Below, piece by piece: positions 36,196-44,749 of a stretch of DNA of 64,000 nucleotides. Location: NCBI GenBank assembly GCA_963920705.1, contig OY987226.1, positions 30,092,694-30,156,693 on the forward strand, read 5' to 3'. This stretch comes from Odiellus spinosus. Its lineage: Eukaryota > Arthropoda > Arachnida > Opiliones > Phalangiidae. Every line of letters starts with the position of its first letter. Positions within the stretch are counted from its first letter, which is position 1. The position numbers were made by a program, and so were the translations under genes. The notes below the pieces were generated by a model. It worked only from the letters and a program-made list of their open reading frames with translations. It was not told where the DNA came from and ran no database searches.

Positions 36196-36981
36196 TTGGT
36201 GTATGGGTTTTTTGCGCGAATGACAGAATTAGACTTTGGGATAATCTTAAAGAGAATGCAGTCAGACCAATTTATGTTTTTTTGCGCCAATGACAGAATT
36301 AGACTTTGGGCTAAGTTCGCCCATAGTAAAAGTTTACTTCGCCATGAACGAGAGAAACACGGAGATGTTAAATTTCCGTGTAGTCTTTGCGCTCTAACTT
36401 TCTCGAGGAAGGAGAACCTCGCCCGGCATGCCCTTGCCCACCATGGGGCAAATCTGACACAAGTAATCAGTCCGAAACGCCGCTTGTACACCGTCCCGAC
36501 GAATGCTACTAAGAAGGTGAAGGTAGACGAATCTACACCCTGGACCATCGCCATGATGCCTGCTTCCCGACCTGTTCCTGAAGTCAGCGTCGTTCCGTCA
36601 ACGATCACCGGCCCGTCAACCTCCCGAACTAATCCCGACACCGATCCATCCACTTCAACTTCCGCCGCTACATCCACCACGAACGTTCCTGACGATCTAG
36701 AGAGGGGATTTCTGGAGAGCCAAAATGACGCGGGACACAAAGAATTTCTCGATGACGAGGAATTTCCCATGGGTACGCTCAACAACCAGGAGAACGAGAA
36801 GTTGCAGAATTTCATGCGGGAGATGGAAGACCGTGAAGCGGACGCACTTTCGCTGCCAGACGTCACTACACAGGATGAACCCCGAGTCTTTGATCAATTA
36901 GAGGAAATGATAGCGCTACGAAACGCTATTTTCTGCGCGCGCTTCACACCGGCAGATACGGAAACCGACGCGGAGGTTTAA
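36196..36981 (+). CDS. Polymerase N-terminal segment with C2H2 zinc finger
   Basis: The frame of 261 residues has a classical finger: Cys62, Cys65, His78, His82 in FPCSLCALTFSRKENLARH (x2, x12, x3 spacing). In front is a second half-finger, LLRHEREKH, whose cysteines are missing, probably lost at the duplicated 5' end or located in an unseen exon. The rest is Ser/Thr/Pro-rich and acidic. It ends in TAA at 36979-36981; the same frame continues directly into the next segment, so the stop is a mutation inside one gene. C2H2 fingers in front of this polymerase type probably bind DNA, but the role is not established here. Confidence 0.7.
   Translation: MVYGFFARMTELDFGIILKRMQSDQFMFFCANDRIRLWAKFAHSKSLLRHEREKHGDVKFPCSLCALTFSRKENLARHALAHHGANLTQVISPKRRLYTVPTNATKKVKVDESTPWTIAMMPASRPVPEVSVVPSTITGPSTSRTNPDTDPSTSTSAATSTTNVPDDLERGFLESQNDAGHKEFLDDEEFPMGTLNNQENEKLQNFMREMEDREADALSLPDVTTQDEPRVFDQLEEMIALRNAIFCARFTPADTETDAEV
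36208..36310. repeat. Tandem duplication with 70-bp offset at the polymerase 5' end
   Basis: TTTGCGCGAATGACAGAATT plus AGACTTTGGG at about 36211 recurs at about 36281 with one change. The duplication lies in the first residues of the frame starting at 36196, so the true start of the polymerase gene is uncertain. Confidence 0.75.
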
Positions 36982-37850
36982 ACAAATCGTCATAGGGTAG
37001 CCCTCTTAAACTATCTGCAGACCAAGTTAGCTCATGATAAGGGAATTAAATGGTATTTAACCATGCGAGTACGGTACGTTCGCGAACTCAATACGGGCGA
37101 GGAAGTGGAGTTTATCGCGTATCATAATAGTAACGTGCAAATATCTCTAACGGTAGACACTATTAATAGACAAATTGATGTGTGTATGGAAACTCTAAAA
37201 CGGAAAATCGAGGAGTTTCAAAAACGCGGAAGTGAGTGGACCATAGACAGGATCTTATTCATGCAAGTTAATATAATCACGTATTTACCTCTCGTAGGTG
37301 GAACTTTTATCGAGCTACCCAAGGTACTCGCCGATAAAAAGGCTATCACGAACATTAAAAACGAAGACAGTAAATGTTTTCTATGGTCTATTCTAGCTCA
37401 TTTACACCCAGTAGACGGAAAAAATAACCCTAATCGTGTACAGAAATATATTAGATTTCAAGATGAATTAGACCTAGCAGGAATAACATTCCCTTTTGAG
37501 TTTAATTCCGAAAAATTGAAGAAGTTTGAGGATAGGAACAAATTGTCAGTTAATATTTTTGGCTATGAAAAATTCGTCTACCCCCTATACATTAGCGAGA
37601 ATAGAATCCAAAAAGGCCGCGAAATCGACATTCTTCTAATCGTGAAAGGTGAAAAAAGACATTTTTGTCTAATTCTTAGCCTGAGTCGGCTACTCAGTAA
37701 TTTCACGAAGCATAATCCATCCACGCATTACTGTCGGTATTGCTTACATCGATTCTCGGGAAAGAGTGTAGTATTCATGGACCTCAGAAAATTATCATGC
37801 CTAATAAAGAACCGGTTTTGGAGTTTCAAAAATTTGGATGGCGGCAAAAA
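36982..37850 (+). CDS. Polymerase N-terminal conserved region
   Basis: It continues the previous frame after the TAA. It includes KCFLWSILAHLHP near residues 107-119 of the frame starting at 37063, then NRVQKYIRF, LSVNIFGYEKFVYPLYIS, and a Cys pair with following His (HYCRYCLHRF). These are hallmarks of the region that precedes the exonuclease domain in arthropod polymerases of this kind. A one-base deletion near 37760 moves the frame; the sequence from there to the donor at 37851 is readable only in the shifted frame. Confidence 0.75.
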
Positions 37851-37912
37851 GTAAATTTGAAATTTTGCTACGTATATTTTAATTTATTTCTAATAATTTT
37901 TTTCTTTTATAG

Positions 37913-38370
37913 AACAAGTTTGTTATTTTCGCCGACTTTGAGGCTATCCTACCCAAAGTCTCAACTTGTATGCCCGACCCCACTCTCTCATCTTCAACCA
38001 CGCTGGCTCATCACGTGTCGTGTGGATTCAGCTACGTGATTATTGGCCCGGACGGAACACCATCAGAACCCGTGACGTATCGGGGGAAAGACGCGACCGA
38101 GAAGTTTCTCGAGAAACTTTTAGCCGAGGAAAATATTTTAGCTGCGAAAATCAAAGAAAACGTCCCGATGTGCCTAACCCCGGCGGAAGAAGTTAATTTC
38201 CTGACGTCATCAACGTGCTACGTTTGCGGTAAAGGTTTCACCATGACCGACAACAAGGTTCGTGATCACGACCATACCGACGGATCATTTAGAGGAGCCG
38301 CACAAAACTCATGCAACTTGAAATTAAAGGCACCGAAGTTCATCCCGGTCTTCCTACATAATCTTTCCAA
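37913..38370 (+). CDS. Polymerase exon 2: exonuclease motif I and endonuclease-VII-like zinc module
   Basis: After acceptor TTATAG the exon starts NKFVIFADFEAIL, the Exo I motif with Asp and Glu ligands. An insert follows with CYVCGK, VRDHDHTDGSFRGAAQNSCN: paired cysteines plus DHDH and a final Cys, as in recombination endonuclease VII-type treble-clef modules. The exon ends FLHNLS. In this polymerase group the module sits between Exo I and Exo II. All expected residues are present. Phase 2 donor at 38371. Confidence 0.85.
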
Positions 38371-38430
38371 GTAAATATTTTTAATTTATTTTTTCAAAGT
38401 TATTTTTATTTATTTATGTTTTCTTTTCAG

Positions 38431-38840
38431 TTACGACGCCCATTTAATAATGGATAAAATCGGGTTAATCAAAGAACACGAGATTAAATGCATACCCAGC
38501 TCCTCAGAAAAATATATAAGTTTTTCACTTGGCGGTCTAAGATTCCTTGACACTATTAGGTTCATGCCAGCGTCCTTGGAAACCTTGGCGTCAAACCTCG
38601 CTAAAGGCGGTATGGATAAGTTTTCGTGTATGAATCAAATCTATCAGCCGGACGAAGTTCAACTCCTACTTCGAAAGCAAATCTACGCCTACGATTACAT
38701 GGATAGCGAAGCGAGGTTTGAGGAAACAGAACTGCCGCCCAAGGAAGCTTTCTTTAACACCCTGACGGACGAACACATCTCTGACGAAGACTACGCCCAC
38801 GCTCAGAATGTATGGAGAAAATTCAACATACAAAATCTAG
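38431..38840 (+). CDS. Polymerase exon 3: exonuclease motif II
   Basis: The exon starts with a TAC GAC GCC reading that completes NYDAHLIM (Exo II Asp) across the splice. LGGLRFLDTIRFMPASLETL follows, the conserved segment leading to Exo III. Ends at GT donor 38841, phase 1. Confidence 0.85.
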
Positions 38841-38898
38841 GTAGGTTAAATATAATGTTGGGTTAGGTTAAAAAATATTATTTTTTCATAAATTTTAG

Positions 38899-39219
38899 GC
38901 GAGTATCACGACTTGTACGTGCAATCGGATGTCCTACTCTTGGCGGACATTTTCCAAAACTTCCGGTCCATGTGTATGGATTATTACAAACTCGATTGTA
39001 CACACGCCTTCACTGGTCCGGGATTCGCTTGGGAAAGCGCCTTGAGTATGACGGGCGTCAAGTTGGAGTTTCTTCTAGACCTGGACATGCACCTTTTCAT
39101 CGAGATGGGGATACGGGGAGGAGTCGCCATGATTAGTCATAGGTTCGCTAAAGCGAATAATAAGGATTTGCCGGAGACGTACGACCCGACAAAGCCTAGC
39201 ACATATATCTCGTACTTGG
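38899..39219 (+). CDS. Polymerase exon 4: exonuclease motif III and protein-primed insert
   Basis: It contains LYVQSDVLLLADIFQNF (Exo III Tyr/Asp) followed by GPGFAWESALSMTGVKLE and MGIRGGVAMISHRFAKANN, both strongly conserved in DNA_pol_B_2 proteins. Ends at donor GTAAGT, phase 1. Confidence 0.88.
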
Positions 39220-39270
39220 GTAAGTTAAGAGATAATTATATTCAGATTAAATACTAATTCAAATTTTTAG

Positions 39271-39786
39271 ATTGTAACAACCTGTACGGCAAGGCGATGT
39301 CCTACTACCTTCCGATAAGAGGCTTCAAATGGATTCAACCTTGCCCAGATTTCACAGAGGAAATTATTCTAAGTTATCCCGACGATGACGAGACCGGCTT
39401 TATACTAGAAGTCGACTTGGAATACCCTGATCATTTACATGATGAGCATAATTGTTATCCCCTAGCACCAGAAAAACGAGTCATCACAACCGAAGAATTA
39501 TCTCCATACTCCAAGGACCAGCTGAAGGAACTCGGTTTAAAGGAGAAGGACAGTTTTTCGAAACTAGTACCTTCCCTTTATAAAAAGGAGAAATATGTTA
39601 TCCACTACAGGAATCTTAAATACTACGTTTCCAAAGGGATGAAAATTACTAAAATCCATCGCGTATTAACATTTACGCAAGGACCGTGGTTGAAACCCTT
39701 CATAGATTTTAACACGGAGAAGAGGAAGATGGCCGCCAACGATTTCGAGAAAGATTTCTTCAAGTTGATAAACAATGCAGTCTACG
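39271..39786 (+). CDS. Polymerase exon 5: palm motif A and start of motif B
   Basis: The first codon is completed across the intron to give DCNNLYGKAM, the motif A aspartate. Later the exon reads FEKDFFKLINNAVYG, the first half of motif B. The frame is fully open. Donor GTACGT at 39787; the following 60-bp intron starts with telomere-like CCAACCTAACCTAACCTAAC. Confidence 0.88.
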
Positions 39787-39846
39787 GTACGTAACCCAAC
39801 CTAACCTAACCTAACTTAACCTATTTAATTATTGTTTCTTTCACAG

Positions 39847-40416
39847 GCAAGACGATGGAGAATTTACGTAATCGCATCAACTTCGACCTCGTACAGACGC
39901 CGGAACGGGCCATCAAAAAAGCCAGTTCGCCAACGTTTAGACGTTTCACCCACAAGGCTCTCACCCTCAATCGACCGATTTTCACTGGATTCGTCATTTT
40001 GGAACTATCCAAACTCCTGATGTACCGTTTCCATTATGATGTAATTCGAGCTCAATACGGTGACAAAACCAAACTTCTCTTTACTGACACCGACTCATTG
40101 ACGTACCACATCGAGACGGACGATCTCTACAAAGATTTCGCAGCTAATAGCGATGCATACGACTTTTCCGGATATCCTAGAGATCACCCATTACATAGCG
40201 ATGTCAACAAGAAAACGCTAGGGAAGAGTCGTCAAGAAGAAAGTACGCCACGCTCAGTATCGGGAATGTCTCCTCAAGAGAAAACTGACGGTCGAGGAGA
40301 TGAAACGTATAGTCAGTAACCGCCATGAACTTACCACCGTAAGGCAGACGAAGCTCTGCCTTAACTCCTGCGACGACAAACGCTATGCCGTTTTGTATAA
40401 TAATACGATGCCGTAG
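39847..40416 (+). CDS. Polymerase exon 6: motif B end, motif C, C-terminus with internal deletion
   Basis: It begins GKTMENLRNRINF (end of motif B) and carries LLFTDTDSLTYHIE, motif C with the catalytic Asp pair. The reading frame runs to HSDVNKKTLGK near 40225. From 40228 a different frame gives VVKKKVRHAQYRECLLKRKL and ends at TAG 40414-40416. The region between these two parts, normally conserved, is missing, so a deletion with frame change occurred. Confidence 0.8.
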
Positions 40417-40915
40417 AACAAAGTAACGTAAGTTGTTCGGAAATTGTCGTACGTCATGATCCTACGTAAAAGACTTTATTTAAAAAGCTTTAATACGCTG
40501 TGTCGAGATAACTGATAAAATCATATATAGCACGAAAAGAGGATAAATTGTCGACTCAATCAATCCGAAGGATGTCTGGCAAGCTGGAAGAATAAGCCAC
40601 GTACGTGAATATTTATCATCATTATAATAATGACATATTAGCGTGGCCATATGAATTATTAGGTTGGCTTATAGAGCTATATTTTAGGGCGGGAATTTTG
40701 TACGAGATCCCACGCTTCTTAATTCCACATCACGAAACAAGTAGTCCGGCGCTTGGAAAAACCTGCTTTTTGAAAACCTCTTCGCTTATTATAAATATTA
40801 AAATTATGTTCCATGGTAATGACTATTTAAAAGGTTTTATTTGAAAAAAGAACTGCTACTTCATGGATATTAAAACTAGTTTATTTTTCTGAACTAGAAC
40901 AGTATATTAAAATTA
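40384..40915. repeat. Inverted repeat arm, partner at 48300-48830
   Basis: The last bases of the polymerase gene and 500 bp beyond are repeated in inverse at 48300-48830 with few changes. It contains a 79-codon open frame at 40605-40844, present with four residue changes at 48364-48603 in the partner. Confidence 0.85.
40605..40844 (+). CDS. Hypothetical 79-residue protein, copy 1
   Basis: It starts MNIYHHYNNDILAWPYELLG and ends GNDYLKGFI. Middle is hydrophobic (LGWLIELYFRAGILYEI), possibly one membrane segment. The inverted copy at 48364-48603 is also fully open, with four replacements. No family is recognised. The open frame in both copies may merely reflect recent duplication. Confidence 0.25.
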   Translation: MNIYHHYNNDILAWPYELLGWLIELYFRAGILYEIPRFLIPHHETSSPALGKTCFLKTSSLIINIKIMFHGNDYLKGFI

Positions 40916-41104
40916 GGAGCTTTCGGGCCGTGACTCTTCCTCGGCTAAAATATTACAATAATAAATTTTGAACTTAATTATCACATTTTTTACATCGATT
41001 CGTAATAAAAAAAACAGGCACTACCCTTTTGGTTTTTTGTCCGAAAACTTCCCCACCACCCTATATTTATTTGTCCCTTATCTAAGTTTAGTTCCCCGTA
41101 TCCC

Positions 41105-41418
41105 ATATATATATATATACGTATACATACGTATACATACGTATACATACGTATACATACGTATACATACGTATACATACGTATACATACGTATACATAC
41201 GTATACATATATATTCATATATATTCATATATATACATATATATACATATATATTCATATATATACATATATATACATATATACACATATATTCACATAT
41301 ATTCACATATATACACATATATACACATATATACACATATACACATATATACACATATATACACATATACATACACATATACATACACATATACATACAC
41401 ATATACATACACATATAC

Positions 41419-41495
<77 letters not shown>

Positions 41496-41639
41496 TACAC
41501 ACACACATACACACACACATACACACACACATACACACACACATACACACACACATACGCACACACACACACACATACGCACACACGCACCACACGCACC
41601 ACACGCACCACACGCACCACACGCACCACACGCACCACA

Positions 41640-41679
<40 letters not shown>

Positions 41680-41706
41680 CCACACGCACGCACGCACGCA
41701 CGCACA
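41105..41706. repeat. Compound microsatellite (TA, ATACGT, ATATAC, ACACAT, CACACG, CGCA)
   Basis: About 600 bp of short tandem repeats change gradually from (TA)n and (ACGTATACAT)n, through ATATAC and ACACAT, to CACACG and (GCAC)n. It is alternating purine-pyrimidine throughout. Open frames of 134-254 codons in it are artefacts. Confidence 0.95.
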
Positions 41707-42163
41707 CACAATATTACAATAATAAATTTTGAACTTAATTATCACATTTTTTACATCGATTCGTAATAAAAAAACAGGCACTACCCTTTTGGTTTTTTTT
41801 GTCCCTTATCTAAGTTTAGTTCCCCCTATCCCTTATATATATATATCAAAAATGTCTTTGTGAATAAAGACCCAGAAAGATCTGTTATGATTTCAGATGG
41901 CTGAAGGGACAGATATGTTAAATTTTCTTTTAAAACGTAAAATTTAGTTATAATCGGAATCTGACAGGATTTAGAGTCTAATTTCAAAACAACTGATTTT
42001 ATTCACTCGCAAATATTTAAGAAAAAACATAACAGGCGATTTTCTCCCATTGACCCTTAACATTAAATTTGGCTTAATTATTTTTCAGGGAAAACGTGTA
42101 TTGAATTGTTTTTCTTTAGCATAATGTGAGTTCACTTTTTTTTTAACCCCGAATAGTCATGAC

Positions 42164-42555
42164 CAGGCTTGGAAATAAGGCACTAGTCAAAACATTTGAC
42201 TACTAAAATAAATGCCCTGACTACTAAAATTAATGAAAATCAGGGGGGTAACTAGTCAATTTGACTAGTGAAACATTTACCTGAATTCTAATATTCATCA
42301 AACCCAAAAAGGGAAAAAACGAGATTATACACAAGTGAGAAAAGCCACAAGTAAATCATGATTTACCTGTGGAAAAGCTTAAATTCAGTCCTAGCGAATG
42401 CGACTTACGAGATGGGTAAAGCATTATATTAATACGGTCCTTGTTTCATACCCCTATTTTTACCCCCCGTAGTCAGTGACTACTAAAATAAATAAGGAGA
42501 GGGGGCTCACTAGTCAGTCTGACTACTAAATAAAATATCCTTATTTCCAAGCCTG
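42164..42555. mobile_element. hAT-type MITE, 392 bp
   Basis: Perfect 17-bp terminal inverted repeats CAGGCTTGGAAATAAGG / CCTTATTTCCAAGCCTG. The flanking 8-bp direct repeat is GTCATGAC on the left and GTCACGAC on the right (one mismatch). Related uninserted host sequence elsewhere (CCACGACTCG near 52846) supports the insertion site. Subterminal TAGTCA/TGACTA motifs repeat on both sides, as in hAT elements. No coding capacity. Confidence 0.85.
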
Positions 42556-42559
42556 GTCA

Positions 42560-42830
42560 CGACTCGTACTTCAGCAGATCGTGAAAAATACTCGCCGGTT
42601 TATAAGAATGGGTATCTTATAGGGACTTTTTGCGTTTTTTAAAGCCCCTTTATACTCACCTTGTTTTCTAGCTTAGCAAACGACGTTGACCGTAACAAAT
42701 TGAACAGTCAAAGAAGGAGGATTTTAAACGGGGCAAATTTCAGAAAAGATAGGGCTTTTAAGTTATTCGTAGTTATTTTTCTTCGAGGAAAACCTTATAA
42801 TTTTATTTTATGATTCCCTTGAAAAAGATC
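42560..42830 (+). pseudogene. Degenerate coding-like segment shared with 52857-53084
   Basis: The plus strand reads REKYSPVYKNGYLIGTFCVF, stop, then in another frame FSSLANDVDRNKLNSQ and NFRKDRAFKLFV. The region at 52857-53084 reads a related series (KVTFFSNLAEDANHNNLYFQ, NFRADKVFKKI). An inverse copy lies at 47760-47900. The shared amino-acid pattern suggests decayed copies of one gene in the repeat family. Function unknown. Confidence 0.3.
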
Positions 42831-43116
42831 ACTTTCTAGCGCTAAAACCTAAATACATAAGGATTGGTTTTGGAAATTCGCAACCTAAATTGGGACTAAA
42901 ATACAGCGAATATTTATTCTGTATAAACTCCTTACTTCAGCACACATAATGCAATATGAACGAATTGCCTCAACTAAAGTCGAGGAGTTATAATAAAACA
43001 TTTATTTAAGTAGTTTTAACCGAGTTTTAACGGAATTTAAAGGTCGGTATTCGAGTATTCGTCAATTACAAATTTAAGAATATTAATTATCGAAATACAT
43101 ATAGTTAAAGAAAGTA

Positions 43117-43291
43117 TCCATGATTAGCGTATAGCCCGTTTAAAGCCACATATCGAGGACATAAATAAAGAGCTTTTTAATAGTACCCATTCTAGAGCAG
43201 ATATCGCCTTTGAAACAACGACGTTGAGTAATCCTTGGTTTCGGGATAGCGTGTGGTCTTTTACGAATAGTAATTCAAGTAAGAATAAAAA
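43117..43291 (+). other. Possible terminal exon, 58 codons
   Basis: After a possible acceptor GATTAG the frame reads RIARLKPHIEDINKELFNST, then ADIAFETTTLSNPWFRDSVW, and stops at TGA near 43290. Composition is protein-like and unlike the AT-rich flanks. A longer minus-strand frame over the same bases (43124-43444) looks like its shadow. No family recognised. Confidence 0.3.
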
Positions 43292-44408
43292 ATGTGTCTG
43301 AAATATACTTAAATCTCGGTGAATGAATTTACGACTAAGTCGAAAGTTAGAATACCCAATCTTTTCTATCGAACGAAAAGTTTTATTTTGGTTGACACGT
43401 AATCCCTGAAAAATAATTAAGCCAAATTTAATGTTAAGGGTCAATGGGAGAAAATCGCCTCTTATGTTTTTTCTTAAATATTTGCGAGTGAATAAAATCA
43501 GTTGTTTTGAAATTAGACTCTAAATCCTGTCAGATTCCGATTATAACTAAATTTTACGTTTTAAAAGAAAATTTAACATATCTGTCCCTTCAGCCATCTG
43601 AAATCATAACAGATCTTTCTGGGTCTTTGTTCACAAAGACATTTTTGATATATATATATAAGGGATAGGGGGAACTAAACTTAGATAAGGGACAAATAAA
43701 TATAGGGTGGTGGGGAAGTTTTCGGACAAAAAAACCAAAAGGGTATGGCCTGTTTTTTTATTACGAATCGATGTAAAAAATGTGATAATTAAGTTCAAAA
43801 TTTATTATTGTAATATTTTAGCCGAGGAAGAGTCACGGCCCGAAAGCTCCTAATTCTTAGAACCCGGTAGGGTTCTATGTATTGGGCCCATCATCATCTG
43901 TAATGCTATTTTGATTTCCTAAAAAATTCAGTCTCTAGCCAATCAAAACGCTCCATTCTCCCATAGAATAACATTAAAATCGACTCTTTCGAGGACAAGT
44001 CCAGTGATTGACAGAACTAAAAGAGGAATTATTTGTTACAGATATAATCAATTTTAAATGGTAGAGCAAGGTTCGAATGTTGAACTTTTCAAGTTTCATT
44101 TAAAAATATTAAGTCTAAGTATTTTAAAATTAATTCTAAAGTTGACCCTTTTTTTGGTACTTAGCTGGTTTCGCGCATGGCCAAATCGTAATGTTATTCT
44201 ATGGGATTTGGTTTTTTGAAAGTGGCTTACCTTTCAGATTTATTTTCTAATACTTCCGGATATTTTTCAGGCTTGGATTTTCCGTGTGGTATGAATTAAG
44301 ATTCGAGCTTTATTTTAAGACTAATTTCATAATTTTACACCAATTAGATGGCCCACAATCTATTTATGAAAACGGAGGGAACAACAAGGCGGAGAAATAG
44401 ATTCGCCA

Positions 44409-44447
44409 AAAACCTAAGCCTAATTTGACAAATTAGGCTTAGGTTTT
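44409..44447. repeat. Perfect 18-bp hairpin
   Basis: AAAACCTAAGCCTAATTT, loop GAC, then AAATTAGGCTTAGGTTTT. The same hairpin is at 58270-58308 in the opposite arm with loop GTC. Confidence 0.9.
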
Positions 44448-44749
44448 ATATGGCTTTTTAAAATCACGAGCACGAGCGCGCGCGCTTGATTTGGAGGCTA
44501 TGGGTATTGAACTCTAATGACTTAATTTCTCCTTCTTCATATTTTTGCCGTTTATAGACTGTGACCAAACTAATCGGTATAAAATTATGAAATTAGTCTT
44601 AAAATAAAGCCTGTAAAATATTTGGAAGCATTAGAAAATAAATCTGAAAGGTAAGTCTCTTGCAAAAAATCTAAATCCCATAGAATAACATTAATTTTCA
44701 ATTTCTCCGCCTTAAAAGTACTCTCCTTTTTAAAAATGAGTGAAATTCC

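Larger units (their letters stand above)
36196..40416 (+). pseudogene. Protein-primed family-B DNA polymerase gene, Polinton/adintovirus type, six exons
   Basis: Six exons (36196-37850, 37913-38370, 38431-38840, 38899-39219, 39271-39786, 39847-40416) join through GT-AG introns of 51-62 bp. N to C it has a C2H2 finger, a conserved N-terminal region, exonuclease motifs, an endonuclease-VII-like zinc module and palm motifs A (DCNNLYG), B (NNAVYG/GKT) and C (FTDTDSL). The type (DNA_pol_B_2) replicates linear protein-primed genomes or elements. Breaks are a TAA at 36979-36981, a one-base frameshift near 37760, and a deletion with frame change near 40220. Every splice phase is still consistent, so decay is recent. 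Intron 5 contains CCTAACC repeats. No other Polinton gene (integrase, ATPase, capsid) was found nearby. Confidence 0.85.
40918..43857. repeat. Palindromic element with arms of about 0.5 kb
   Basis: The left arm (40911-41110 and 41835-42110) is inverted at 43405-43857. Matching landmarks are GAGCTTTCGGGCCGTGACTC / GAGTCACGGCCCGAAAGCTC, the TA-repeat, and GATTTTCTCCCATTGACCCT / AGGGTCAATGGGAGAAAATC. The left arm is interrupted by the microsatellite and by a partial direct copy at 41711-41835. The interior holds a hAT MITE. Confidence 0.8.

Noticed and set aside
36162..36866. Minus-strand 234-codon frame opposite the polymerase N-terminus
   Set aside because: The plus strand carries the zinc finger and continues into the polymerase; the minus frame is its shadow.
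41088..41781. Long open frames in the compound microsatellite
   Set aside because: Dipeptide products (THTH, VCVC, YTYT) of simple repeats; frames open in several phases on both strands.
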